Shown here piece by piece: positions 34,882 through 46,317 of a stretch of 64,000 nt of DNA; position 1 is the first letter of the stretch, and each line of letters opens with the position of its first letter. The translations under genes and the position numbers were made by a program. This DNA comes from Sequoia sempervirens. Lineage: Eukaryota; Streptophyta; Pinopsida; Cupressales; Cupressaceae. The DNA is taken from contig VDFB02270651.1 in the NCBI GenBank assembly GCA_007258455.2, forward strand, positions 704,221,360 through 704,285,359. The letters run 5' to 3'. Below the pieces are notes generated by a model that worked only from the letters and a program-made list of their open reading frames with translations, ran no database searches and was not told the DNA's origin.

Positions 34882-34886
34882 CATCA

Positions 34887-35038
34887 AAAATAGCTAAGGG
34901 TTTCTTTGTTTTCGCTTCCAATGGCCACCATAAATCTTTCTAATAAAAACAGTCTTCCATCTGCATCTTCCATAACTAGAATTTTTGCTCATTGAATTTA
35001 TCTACCTTCAACTTACCCTCATTTTCCATAACTCCCAT
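34887..35038 (-). pseudogene. copia-2 gag, N-terminal part
   Basis: The minus strand opens with ATG near 35,038 and reads MENEGKLKVDKFNEQKF, then LWKMQMED, and ends KTKKPLAIFD at the nested insertion. The sense continues at 27,087. Two stops interrupt it (after NEQKF and after DCFY). The segment is the N-terminal part of the copia gag domain. Confidence 0.8.
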
Positions 35039-35081
35039 TCAACTATGAGACCTTCCTGTAAAGGATAACTGAACACAACTC

Positions 35082-35093
35082 GCTCTGATACCA
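35082..35093 (-). other. primer-binding site of copia-2
   Basis: The minus strand reads TGGTATCAGAGC, an exact match to the initiator tRNA-Met site, two bases from the 5' LTR. This is the strongest single mark of the element's orientation. Confidence 0.95.
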
Positions 35094-35095
35094 CT

Positions 35096-35757
35096 TCTTA
35101 GGGTTAGAAGGTATATTTTAATTAGTTAAAAGTAGATTTGATCAATAAAATAGAGAAATAGAAAACTTAGAAAATTATAGCAGCAAGAAGACAACACAAA
35201 GATTTAACGTGGTTCACCCAAATCCGGGCTACATCCACCAACAAGAGGGTCCAAAATATATTGATCTCCTAGAAAATAAGCTTTACAATTTGACATGCAA
35301 AGACATGCAACAACATGCAACAATGTTTTTATCATGTTTTTCACTTGGTGGTTTTACATAGCCATGGCTACGGGTACCCACAACTTCTCTTGCATTTTTC
35401 TAGCCACTATTATGCGATTTTTTGCTAACATTTTTCATGACTTGCACACATCAAAACTCATGTCTGAGTGTTCTAATATGATCCCACACATGTCCCATTA
35501 ATTACCAATGAAGTGTGGCCATTGGTTGTGCCTCATGCGCCCAATAAAATGCTTTCTATGGGAAGTTACATTTACTTTTTCTAGTTGTCCATAAACTTTA
35601 TATTTAAAATATTGTAACTAATCACTTCCAACATTTAATATTTGTTTGTAACCACCTTTTAAATAAAAGTGCAACATAAATATAAGTGCAAAAAAATATA
35701 TAATAAATAAAATAATATGAATATTTTTATCTAAGTCTGATTGGTCTCCATAACACA
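35096..35757 (-). repeat. 5' LTR of copia-2
   Basis: Plus-strand reading starts TCTTAGGGTTAGAAGG, with the terminal TG changed to TC, and ends CCATAACACA. It is the partner of 23,140-23,819. Confidence 0.9.
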
Positions 35758-37442
35758 ACAAATAACACATTTATAAAAATGGGCACATCTAGAAAATTTG
35801 AAAAAGAAGAGGGACACTTGCATGACCAAATTGTGTTGCATTGACACTTTCCAACTCAAGGCGAGAGAGAACACTCTTTATTCGAGGCATATATGCTAAA
35901 ATAAAAGATTGTACTGATATAAAATAGATGGTTTATAAAAAGAAGAAATAGATCCCATATTCATAACAACCCTAAACCTAAAACCATGGTGTTATTCAAT
36001 GTAGGCCACCATCGTGAAAATATTTTATTATAGAGACTTCCTAGTAACATCAAATATGCCAATGTAAAATGATGTTGGAAGTTAATTGCTTAGCATAAAG
36101 AGTGGCATGTGGCTAATTTTTTTGTTGTTTATAGTGGAGGTCACCTTCAATATAAAAGTTGACATAATAACTAAATTATTTCATTTATAATTTTAAAATT
36201 CACTGTAAAAAATGTTGGGGTTTCTAATAGTTATCAAAAAGTAAAAATAATTATTTTAAATTGAAAATATCTTAAATTTTTTATTTGTAATTCCAAAAGA
36301 ATATTGAATTTAGAAAATCATCGTAAAATTTTCTTTAACACTAAATTCATTTGTAATGACCCCCATTAAATATCAATGTGGAGATTTGTGAAGAGAAACT
36401 TACTTTTAATTTGTGTTCAAAAGAGAAACATTTTATCTCCTTCTTGAACTTTGACTTGGCCTTATTGGAACACATTTTTCGTTGTGCCAAATATAAATAG
36501 ATCCATGGGAGGCAATTGTAGTCCATATCCCTAATCTAAAGGGATATGTTTGTGATTAGTCCAACAATCCCCCCTCAGCATCACCTGAGGGGATTCAAAC
36601 CCACGACCATGGCTCTGAGACCATTTGTTGGAACATGCTTGACATTGCGCCAAAGATAAACGAATCCACATGAAGTACTTATTCCATGTTCTAAACCTGA
36701 AGGGAGATGTTGGAGATTAGTCCAATAGGCCTATCTAATCAAAATCTTAAAAAATATTGAATACTCATTTTAGATGATGTATTTTTTATTAATAAAAATC
36801 TTATTTCAGAGGATCATCATGAAGAGATTTGTTTGATGATGCACACATTTAGAATAAGGAAAGTTAAATTATGAGACTACCTAATAACATAAAAAATATT
36901 AATATAAAAAGATATTGAGCTTTAATCATTTAGCACAAAGCTCGTAGCATGTGGTTAATGTGTTGATTGTTTATAGTGGGGGCCACCTCCAAAATAAAAG
37001 TTATTCTATTAACTATAAAGTATCAACTCTTTTAATTAATTTTTAAATAAGTATCATTTAAAAATTCAATATAAAAAAATGTTGAGGTTTCTAATAGTCA
37101 TTAAAAAATAAAAATAATTATCTTGAAAAGATGTTCTTTTTATCTTGATTTTTAAGTCCAAAAGACTTGAATTTAAAAATCATTATAAGAGTTCATTTAA
37201 CACTTTATTTTTAATCCCCACAAAAAATATCAACATGGAGATTTGTGAAGGGGCATTTAATTTTTATTTACATTAAAAAATGAGAATATTATTTTCTTCT
37301 CAATGTTAGATTTGGGTCATCTAATGGAAATCCTAAATGCTTATGAATTTCCCCATCTCTCCTATATTTCCCATGCATATCAATTATAAAAATATTTTGG
37401 TTAAGAAAATTATATTGTGGTATGGATATATACACACAATTG
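35758..37442. repeat. higher-order repeat: end of copy B and partial copy C
   Basis: AAAATGGGCACATCTAGAAA at 35,778 continues the sequence cut at 23,139, as shown by the uninterrupted version near 14,056. From 36,117 the text matches the 20,218 region (TTGTTTATAGTGG, TTGACATAATAACTA), starting a further copy. This copy has a landmark at 37,335 and loses similarity near 37,442, after CACACAATTGA. A TRIM interrupts it at 36,463-36,727. Confidence 0.75.
36463..36727 (-). mobile_element. TRIM: 265-bp miniature LTR retrotransposon
   Basis: Two direct terminal repeats, 36,463-36,566 (104 bp) and 36,626-36,727 (102 bp), flank only 59 bp. The internal part has a primer-binding site on the minus strand at 36,611-36,623 (TGGTCTCAGAGCC, close to the initiator tRNA-Met site) and a polypurine-like TGCTGAGGGGGGAT next to the left repeat. 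The target duplication GGCCT is at 36,458-36,462 and 36,728-36,732. It encodes nothing and must have moved using proteins supplied in trans. Confidence 0.9.
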
Positions 37443-38420
37443 ATTTTTTTTTTTACACCAAGAAGTATTCTATAGCAGCAACAAGAAGTCTAAGTGCATC
37501 CATTAAAAAATTAACTCAAATTTGACAAATCATTTACACATAAAATAATTAATATTTAACAATAAACATAATATTATTATTGATAAACATTATAGATATC
37601 TCAAATACGCATATTTTTGTTTATTAAGAGATGTTTTATTTTAATTTAGAAATATTTTATTTACTACATATATACATGGAAAAATTCAATTTTTAGTTAA
37701 GAAATATTTTAATATATATAGATAGATATTTTTTGTTTTTATTATATAATAGGAAAAAGGTGGGTTTTTGAAAGGGCCCAAAATATTGGACAACCATGGT
37801 CAAATCACACAAGTGCAAAAAACAACATTTATTGTCAATAGGTAACAAAAATTCAACCCAAAGAGGCTCAAAAAAGATAGCCTACACAATCCCTAAACTC
37901 ATCCTACTTATTCTCACACCCTTGACCCAAGTGTGGTGATTTGAAATAAATTTTGGAAGAATTTTCTCCCTCTTCTAAATAATAGTCTAGGAAACACTAT
38001 CAACCCTTCAAAAAGGCTGAGATAAAGGAGGGGAATTCACCTTTTCCACCTCAATAGGAGATAAAAGAGTCACCAAAAAGCTAGAGAGGTTCAAGTATGT
38101 TTGTCTAGGGTGGAAGAAGCATGACATGGCACATCAAGAATTGTTACTAGCAATGAACTATAAGTAAACCATATTTCCCTAGAAAACTTAGTAGGAACCA
38201 TGAAAATAAGATCAACTACTATATGAGTGGTCCCATCCATAGTAGAGACACCCATGAAACTAAAATTAATATTGGAGTTCAAGATAGTGAAGTGATGAGG
38301 AAGAATTTTTATGTTAAATAAGAAAACTAAGGGGCTTGAATTAGTTGTAGCAATTTTAAACTTCAAAACCCTCAACAAAAGTTAGATTTACATGCATTCA
38401 CAAAACTTTTACTCTACTAA
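37443..38420. other. no recognised gene
   Basis: This separates copy C from copia-3. A 95-codon minus-strand frame (38,091-38,378) has no motif that I recognise. The first 300 bases are very AT-rich. Confidence 0.4.
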
Positions 38421-39890
38421 TATGTTTGATTGTTAAGTGTAGAAATAAAAATTGAAAGAAGTAAAACCATGCACACAATAACACTAGATTTACGTGGAAA
38501 ACCCAATGAGGGAAAAAACCACGGTGAGGATCAGCTCATAATATAAAGAATTCCAAAACTAAATACAAAGGCTCACTGCCAAGACATGACACACTATCTG
38601 ATGAGGGCTCATTTCCTAGGCTCAGTACCATATATTACAAAGAATATAGAAGATAATTGTTACAAGGAAAAAACTATCTCAATACAATAGAAATTCCACC
38701 TCAATTTGCACACACTTGAAAGATAGAGTGCACCACCAGCTCACTACCTTAGGGAACTCAACACTTGAATTTTGTACTGATCTACTCAAATCACATCACA
38801 CATTAGTATCTCACATCTATCTTGTCTTTTACAAACATCTCAACTCATACTTATATACCGTCTTCAACCTTGAAACCCTTCCAAGGCCGAGCATACACAA
38901 TTTGCATTTACAAATTCAAATTAGGTCGACGCCAAAGCATTCCCGTAGTGGAAGAGAATGAGGGCGTCCCAAACATATTATTAATGAGAACCTAAATGGG
39001 TCACAACACGCCTCAAAATGCTTCTATGATCTTCAGAAGTAGTATTTAGCACAAGGTTGGCCAACACTCGTGAAAAACACATAAAACAATTAAGCACACA
39101 CATCCTTAACTCGGTCCAATATTTTGAGACAAGAAACTTCACTTGAACATGATCAAGAGTAAGTAGTAAACACTTTAAAATTCATCCAAAATCCTCATAA
39201 CAAACTTCACTTGAAAAGCATGATCATATTGTACATTTGAGTGACCCTGTTAATCACTGAAATACACTATAGCACAAAAAATCATTAACAACACCAAATC
39301 TCAAATCCTCTTGAACCAAGAAAGAGAGAAACCTTATCAACTTATTCTTATAACTAAAAGTCCTAAAATCAAAGTGTGGGGAAATGCGGAGCAAATACAT
39401 TTCTCCTAGACCATAGCCAGACACCCTGAAATACATAGTACACATACTGGTGAAAATATCTTGTAGTGTACGATGATCCAAAAACCAAAATTTTGGGTAT
39501 AGCAACTACCAATATCCATGAATAACACCTTAGATTCACACAAGCATAGCATCAACCTAGAAGAAATGTGGAGCACATCTAGGAGCATACACTGAATACC
39601 TACATAACACTATTTTCTCTATTTATCAAATTTTCTCAAAAGCACTTGGAACCCAAGTACCAGAGACATCATTGTAGCACATACTTGACTCTAACACACC
39701 TCCAAACATAGAAACATAAGGATAAATCCATGAAATCATAGCACTTCTTCAACATCTCAACTATACATGCACAAACTACAAACCTTCTTTATTACAATTT
39801 TCTCTATATCCTCAACATATACAACCAATAACCAACTTCCATACACATAGTTGACATCAATGAAAATACTAACTAGTTGACATCAATGAA
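38421..39890 (-). repeat. probable 3' LTR of copia-3
   Basis: Plus-strand reading begins TGTTTGATTGTTAAG and contains ATTTACGTGGAAAACCCAAT, common in copia LTRs. The other border is set by the polypurine-like tract at about 39,911. There is no partner LTR in the window, so both borders are estimates. Confidence 0.5.
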
Positions 39891-40280
39891 AAAACCTTCA
39901 TACTTGAAACTATCTCCCCCTTTGTCATTGATGGCAACACATGATGTGAAAAACCATCACAAAACAACAACTATGAACCACATTCTCATGATTTCTTTTA
40001 CTTTCTCTCCCCTGTGTAGATATAATTTTTCAGATGATGCTTTATCTCCCCCTTTGACATCAATGGAAAAGAAAAAATATGTTTTACATTGTTCTCTCCT
40101 TTTCACATTGAAGCAAGATATATACTAGCATTAAACATCCCCCCTTAGGAGTATAGCCAATCAATTGCACAATGAAAAAACATGACACTACCTGCTCCCC
40201 TTGAGAGGTAGCCACCAAACATCAGTTTAGAAGAAAGATAGATCCATAGATCCACTATACTGATGCATCTCCATATGCAT
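39891..40280 (-). other. copia-3 non-coding tail with repeated polypurine tracts
   Basis: The minus strand carries GACAAAGGGGGAGATAG at about 39,911-39,927 and TGTCAAAGGGGGAGATAAA near 40,041-40,059, plus weaker purine runs near 40,140 and 40,195. SIRE-type elements commonly have duplicated polypurine tracts here. The tract nearest the LTR is the likely primer. Confidence 0.7.
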
Positions 40281-40562
40281 CTATTTCAAGAAAGGAGGGG
40301 AAAAAACCCCTAACTCCTCCCAGAGATACTCAAAAGTATCTTTTGGAAGAGCCTTAGTGAATATGTCAACAAATTGATCCTTTGTAGGTACATACTCAAG
40401 CTTTACTTCATTCTCCATAACCTTCTCTATCAAAAATTGATAACTGATAAATATATGCTTTGTCCTAGAGTGCATCACGAGATTTTTTGAAATGTTATTT
40501 GCACTTGTATTATCATAGAAAATAGAGATGGGATCACCATACATTATTCTGGTTTCCTTCAA
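40281..40562 (-). pseudogene. copia-3 RNase H, C-terminal part
   Basis: A 93-codon frame reads FYDNTSANNISKNLVMHSRT and VKLEYVPTKDQFVDIFTKAL, the C-terminal half of copia RNase H, followed by KDTFEYLWEELGV at the pol terminus. Only one stop near 40,564 separates it from the RT/RNase H frame upstream, so it was once continuous with that frame. It would degrade RNA in RNA-DNA hybrids. Confidence 0.88.
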
Positions 40563-40565
40563 TGT

Positions 40566-41900
40566 CTATCTCATCAACAAAAATTGTGTGCAGTAAGATG
40601 TTGCAACAATATAATCAGTCTCTGTAGTGGACAAGGAAACTGAATCTTTCTTTTTTCTTAACCAAGATACCAATCTGCATCTAAGAGAGAATGCACCACC
40701 ACTTGTACTTTTTCTATCATCATCACAACTTTCCCAATCTACATCTATATAAGCACTTAGTGTAAAATCCGTATCCCTAGGATACCATAAACCATGATCC
40801 AAAGTGCCTTTTAGATATTTGAATATCCTCTTGATAGTTGTAACATGTGTTTCTTTAGGATCCTCTTGAAATCTATCCACAAGACAAACTACATGCATGA
40901 TATCCAGTCTGGTAGTAGTTAAATATAACAGTCCTCCAATTATTGACTTGTATTTACTCTGATCAACCTTAGGGGAATTATCATCCTTACTCAATTTGCA
41001 ACCAGTTACCATAGGAGTGCATACCATTTTGGAATCATCCATCCCAAATTTCAACATTTCTTTTGCATAATTTGATTGTGAAATGAAAATCACTTTGTTT
41101 GTTTGATTTATTTGCAATCCAAGGAAGAATTTCATTTCACCAAACATAGACATCTCAAACTCTTTTTGCATTTCTTTAGCAAACATCTTACACATAGTTT
41201 CATTTCCTCCAAAAATAATGTCATCCACATACACAACTACTATCAAGATCTTGTCATCTTCAATTTTGAAATGCAAATTGTTATCCATAGTACCTTTGTT
41301 GAAACCTTGTTGAATCAAATATTTGTCTAATCTTGCACATCAAGCTCTAGGAGCTTGCTTCAAACCATATAAATACTTTTTCAATGTACATACCATATTT
41401 AGTTGATTTGACAACTAGAGTCCCTTTGGTTGTTCCATGTAAAATTCTTACTAACCATTCAAAAATGCAGACTTCACATCCATCTGGTAAACTTTAAAAT
41501 CCTTATTAGCAAAAAATGCCAAAAACATTATAATAGCTTCCATTCTATCCACCAGAGGAAATGTCTCCTAGAAATTTATACCTTCCACTTGTGAGTAGCC
41601 TTTACACACAAGCCTTTCCTTGTTTCTCACTACTTCTCCATTCTCATTCAGTTTTTTTCCTGAAAACCCACTTACTTCCAATTATGTTCTTGTTTTCTGG
41701 TCTAGGAAACAATTCCCAAGTTTTATTTTTCTCAATTTTCATAAGTTATTCTTCCATTGCTTTAATCCAATGTTCATATTTACATGCCTCACTTACTGTC
41801 TTAGGCTCAACTTTAGAAAGTAAGCAATAATTTACCTCAACTTCAATAGCTTTGCTTCTTGTCAATACACCTTTCCTCTTGTCTCCAATGATCTAATATT
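40566..41900 (-). pseudogene. copia-3 reverse transcriptase and RNase H N-terminal part
   Basis: From the right, broken frames give KLNENGEVVRNKERLVCKGY (about 41,610-41,660) and FKVYQMDVKSAFLNG (about 41,455-41,500). From 41,318 to 40,566 there is a clean 250-codon frame with VVYVDDIIFGGNE, keeping the catalytic YVDD, then DVDWESCDDDRKSTSGGAF of RNase H. Stops are confined mainly to the region right of 41,320. The enzyme copies element RNA to DNA in cytoplasmic particles. Confidence 0.88.
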
Positions 41901-42093
41901 TTGAATGATTATTTTGTACATACTTAGGGTTTTAGGAGCCTTTTTTGGAGCTTCTTCTTATTCATTCTACATTTCTTGTTCTTCAAAAAATTCTTCTACT
42001 TCTCTACAATCAAGTTCATCTGATACATATTCATCAACTTCAATTGGATTCTTCAATGCTTCATCAACCTTGACATTTGTGCTTTCTACAACC
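41901..42093 (-). pseudogene. copia-3 integrase-RT linker
   Basis: The minus strand reads VESTNVKVDEALKNPIEVDE and DELDCREVEEFFEEQEM, an acidic linker found between integrase and RT in copia polyproteins. The first codons overlap the target duplication, and the sense continues from the integrase at 46,318. Confidence 0.75.
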
Positions 42094-43779
42094 TGTTGAC
42101 AAGAATTTTGGCACCACAACAATGCAAGAAGAATATCTCTATTCTGCTTCTCCTGAAAGAGAAAGGCAACACATGGATTCCTTAGCTCCTAAGGTCTTTG
42201 TAGTTGGGTCTCAACTATGCTGATGTTACTCAGTGGTCAATGCAACAGTAATATTCAAGAGGCCTACTGGTGTTGAGCTTCTGGATTGTTCTAAGATCAA
42301 GCATGAGATAAAATCTACTCTAACAAGGGTTTTTAAATAAATATAAAAAGATAAGTCAAAGTTTTGAAACAGAAAAGAACAATAGTTCATCCAACCTTAA
42401 CCGGATTTGTTAGCTTCAAGGAATTTGTTAACTAAAACTAAAGAACAAGATTAACTTGTGATTAACACATAATTATATTCATTCCCAGTGCTGATTTGAT
42501 GGCAGATTGCAATTCATCTATTTAAACAAAACATAAAATAACATTTCATTCCTTGAAGACTTCACGAATCAAATGATTAATTCAAGACAAACACCATTCA
42601 GAAACACAATATGAAATAGATTTTAATCTGGTTGCTTCTACTATTGATGAAATAGATAAGCAACATTTACAAAGCTGGCACAATCACCAGTGTACAAATA
42701 ATCTATGCTTTCAGATTGTTTTCATTTACACTAAGGAAACTGAAAGGTACATGAGTTTGTACTAAAATCTAATTGCTAAACAAGAAGACGAGAGAAGCTC
42801 TCATTACTAAGAATCAAGATGTAACTCTATCTCCTTCTGCTAATTGACTAATTCCTAATAGTTCTAACTCTAAATGGTTCTTAGTCTAAAAGTTATCTAA
42901 ATCTAGAAGTTCTAATCCCTTACTGTCTAACCTTTACAAATAGGCAAGAATGCCATTTATACATAGAGTGTACCCAAGAATGCACTGTCCCCTACACTAG
43001 GGTTTACAAAATATCTACCTCTAGGAGAGTCGGCTCTTAGATCTTTCTGAAGAAAGTCAAAATTGCATTCAATGTGAAGCCCTACTGTCCATGCTGAAAA
43101 GTTGTTTTGGGGATGACCTTAGATCTTTTGCAACTGCAACCTTTACTCTCCTATCTGCATGTCCATATTTGAACTCTGTTTGGTTCTTGAATGCTCAAAA
43201 TATCTTCATCAATGCTGATCTACCTCTTTGCCAGTAGTCGCCACAACTGTCCCCTTTGAGTCACAATGTCTTCTTTCCTTAAGCTCCCTTTCTATTATGG
43301 ACTTTTCTGTTCATTGACCATCTTTTAGAAGCACCATCGAGCCTTCCTATAGATTTAAACCTTTCACCTGAGTCGATCTATTGCCTTTGGATTTAAGAAG
43401 GAATCCATTTCACTCGTATTTTGTTGTTTGTCATCACAGGGGTAGTCAATTGGTCAAAGGGACCGATGAGTCACTCTTTTGGCTCCTTTTGATTGGTCGG
43501 GCATATTCCAAGTGAGCTCCTCAGGCGGTCAAAGGTGGTCCGATCAACATCACATGTTGGTGAGACACCATCGATGTATCCTTGATACGATCCCATCCTT
43601 CAATAGTCATCAAGCTAGCATGGGGCATTCAGTGAGACCTTTCAACAAGTTATGGGAGTCATACTGAGCTCCAAAAGAACATTTCCAAGATAGCCCCTTG
43701 TTGGTAGGACATCACAGTGATGATATCCCACTCTCTGGCTCAGAGTTTGTTTTCCTTTCAACAAGACTTCTTAATCGGC

Positions 43780-45130
43780 ACAAGGTCATGGCAAGCTCCC
43801 CTTGGTTATACTGATATCTCTTTTTCTTTTGTGAACCTACCGCTATCGGCAAGACCTTAGCACATCGACAAGACCCCATGGTGAAGTCCTCATTTTCTTT
43901 TGGAGTCTCCCCGACATCCTCCTTATCCTCCAGGCTCGGGCTCCTCCTACTTCGATGTGACTTTCATAGTCGCTAAGACTTCCTGGAGAAGATGCAAACC
44001 TTTCAGCGAGCTTCTTCATGTCGGGAGACTATAATGTTTTGGGGGAGATTTTTCTCCAAACTTCTTTCTTCTTACCAAGCCCATTTCCTTTCAGCGTGAC
44101 TCTCTTTCTTTTGGCCAAACATTATGCCGAAGCCACAACCTTCTACCGACCTCTATTTCCTTTTCTGAGACACCTTGGAGACACCTTGGAGTTTCCTAGA
44201 CATTTCACCGAAAGCCGTTTATTCTTCTAGAGTCTCCCTGATTTCCTTTGTTTCAGCGTGACCTTCATAGTTGGTGAGACATTACACCAAGTCCCATATC
44301 CTTTGGCAATTTTGTTTTATTTTGGCCAAATATTGTTGAATCAACAAGATATTATACCAATATTACTTCATATTGGCAAGACCTTTCCTCTTCGCCAAGA
44401 CCTTATATCGAGGTCCCCATGTCATATCGAAGACTGATGCTTTGGCAAGACCTATGGTGAGCTTTTGTTTTCTCCTTTGTGTCGCCGAGACTTTGGTATG
44501 TTGGCAAGACCTCCCACCAAAACAACCACCTTTCGTCAGCCCATGTTGTCGCCAAGACTTCCCTTTCAGCCACACGGATATGCTTCCTTTCATTTGGCAT
44601 GTGTCGCTGTAACCTCACCTCGTCGGGGAGACATCCTGTAGATACCTCATGTCTTGGCAAAAGCCTTACTAATTCATCCTATTGTCGCTGTAGCATACCG
44701 ATTTTCTCACTGAAGACCACTGATGGAATCCCCTAGCGCTGTGTCGGTAGGAATTTCCTTCCTTGCTAAGACTTCTCTCCAAAGCAAAGTCTCTCACTGA
44801 GATGTAGTACTTTATCAGAGGTCGGTGAGACACAGAGCACTCGGGGAGACTTTCCACCAAAGACATAACTGTCACCGATAGGGACTTGTTTGTTCTTGCT
44901 AGTCGGTGAGACGCTAGGCTTTCACCAAGACTCTATCCCGAACTCAATATCTCCCACCGACATGCCTTTTCCCTGCCGCTTGTCGGCAAGACAAAAAGAC
45001 TTCACCAAGACTATACGCTGAAGTAGATGACTCCTGCCGAAGTGTTAGACCTCCTTTTCACTAGTCAGTGAGACTTCGTGCACTCGCCGAGACCTCTTGG
45101 TGGGGAGTAAACCTTATGCCGATAAGATCC
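43780..45130. repeat. dispersed short motif, TCGGYGAGAC family, within the LTR
   Basis: Variants of TCGGTGAGAC, TCGGCAAGAC, GCCGAGAC and ACCAAGACT recur roughly every 30-70 bp for 1.3 kb, for example at 44,483, 44,815, 44,903 and 44,985. The spacing is irregular, so this is not a simple tandem repeat. The same region is present in the right LTR at about 58,250-59,590 with many of the CG positions shifted to TG or CA. Confidence 0.75.
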
Positions 45131-45654
45131 ATAATGGGGAGTATTCTAATTCCTTGAATTTTAAACAACCAGAGCTGAGCCACCAGTTGGCAAGAGGTTA
45201 GGAAAGTCTTGCCGACCTTTTCCTTAACGGATTTTCACGACCAACTGGATTGAAGCATGCACCCCAATTGAGTCCCCATTATGAATATCATCCTGTATGC
45301 GATTTAATCCTACATTTAACAGAGAAGACCACAGTAAAGATCATACAGATAGAAGTTAATAAATCAAAATCATTATTGAAATGAATCCTATGCTAGTAGG
45401 GTGCCATTAAATTTTCAAACAAAATGATCATACCAACAAGTTCGGGTTTCAGGTCGACCCACAGAATCCAAGCCAGGGAGGACATTCAGAGAATTCTGAG
45501 TTAGGCGGATTCTAGTGGAATAAACATGAAAACACCCACTAGAAGCTTAATCCGATTATTATCAAACAAGGAACAACATATGAGATAAAATAGCCTTAGT
45601 TGTTCATAAAATGCATCATCATTTGTTAACTAGCTTTACTACTCCATTCTTCTT

Positions 45655-46100
45655 CACATTCCACCAGATTTTGGGGAAATCCGCGCAGGACAGATTTTCG
45701 TGAAGGGGAAGACATTCTGGAAAATCCTGAACAAACAGGGAACAAGGGATTTTGGGAAAATTCGGAAGAGAAGGAAATCTGTGAAAAGAAGACACTCCGG
45801 AAAACCTGGGACAAATAGGGAACAACGGATTTCGAGAAAATCTGGAAGAGAAGGAAATCCAAAAAAATCTAGTCCACGTGGATTTTTGCGAAGACCGAAA
45901 ATCCCCAAATGACAATGCTCAGCTGGAAGTCGAATCAGATCTAGGAAAATCCGGAGGAGAAAGAAATCTGTGGAGAAGAGAACATTTCGCGGAGGCCTCA
46001 GAGATTTTGGGAAAATTTGGTCCACATGGATTTCAGCGAAGACTAAAAATCCCTGAACAACAATGTTTGGCCAGAGCTAGAGTGAGATTCGGGAAAATCC
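45655..46100. repeat. tandem and near-tandem units with GGAAATC and GGGAAAAT
   Basis: GGAAAATCCTGAACAAACAG and GGAAAACCTGGGACAAATAG lie about 84 bp apart. GAAGAGAAGGAAATC recurs at about 45,765 and 45,847, and a third, looser unit follows. The GTCCAC(G/A)TGGATTT and GCGAAGAC phrase occurs at about 45,870 and 46,020. The array is repeated in the right LTR at about 60,125-60,550. Confidence 0.75.
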
Positions 46101-46317
46101 GGATTGGATGGAATATCCCAAACTCAAGAGAAAACTTGAATTTCGATTGACGCAGAACCAAAATTAGATTAGACAAAGAAAAGATAAAATTGGAGGAAAA
46201 CACAAGAATTCCAAAGAGGAAAGCAAGTAACCGGAAGCAGAGTAAATAAAAAAAAGAAAGGGGGACCCATTTTGATCCAAAACAAAGTGGGGTGATTATG
46301 CAAGGCATAACACAACC

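Larger units (their letters stand above)
23140..35757 (-). mobile_element. copia-2: Tnt1-like copia element with two nested insertions
   Basis: Minus-strand element: 5' LTR at the right (35,096-35,757), PBS, gag, protease, integrase, then a polypurine tract and the 3' LTR at the left (23,140-23,819). RT and RNase H are absent. Protein motifs match the Tnt1/Tork group. It is split by a 7.8-kb LTR element (27,093-34,881) and a retroposed segment (25,521-26,382); the gag and protease reading frames can be followed across both. It entered copy B of the higher-order repeat. The flanks GATAA (23,135) and AATAA (35,761) could be a decayed target duplication. Confidence 0.9.
38421..42093 (-). mobile_element. 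copia-3 left part: SIRE/Maximus-like element
   Basis: Minus-strand copia element whose 3' LTR lies at the left and whose RNase H and RT follow rightward. It is interrupted at 42,093 by a 4.2-kb gypsy LTR, and its integrase continues at 46,318 (and, in a duplicate, at 60,787). Joining 42,089 to 46,317 over the shared CAACC gives an uninterrupted protein string, KRLRKVVESTNVKVDEAL. The several AAAGGGGGAGAT tracts between RNase H and the LTR are typical of the SIRE/Maximus group. The 5' LTR, gag and protease are not seen in the window. Confidence 0.85.
42094..46312 (-). mobile_element. solo LTR (4.2 kb) of a Ty3/gypsy element
   Basis: It starts TGTTGACAAG, ends GCATAACA, and is flanked by the 5-bp target duplication CAACC at 42,089-42,093 and 46,313-46,317. 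Copia-3 sequence lies on both sides, so no gypsy internal region is attached. The matching LTR at 56,574-60,781 is attached to the gypsy body and shows which strand is sense. At 4,219 bp it is unusually long. Solo LTRs form by recombination between the two LTRs of one element. Open frames inside it on either strand look incidental. Confidence 0.92.

Noticed and set aside
35295..35501. 68-codon open frame
   Set aside because: It lies wholly within the copia-2 LTR and is broken in the partner LTR.
36585..36625. tRNA gene or SINE on the minus strand
   Set aside because: The B-box-like text is the primer-binding region of the TRIM between two terminal repeats; no cloverleaf can be drawn.
45619..46308. 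overlapping open frames of 70-123 codons on both strands of the LTR
   Set aside because: They come from the GGAAATC tandem zone, overlap in several frames, and recur in the other LTR with different stops.
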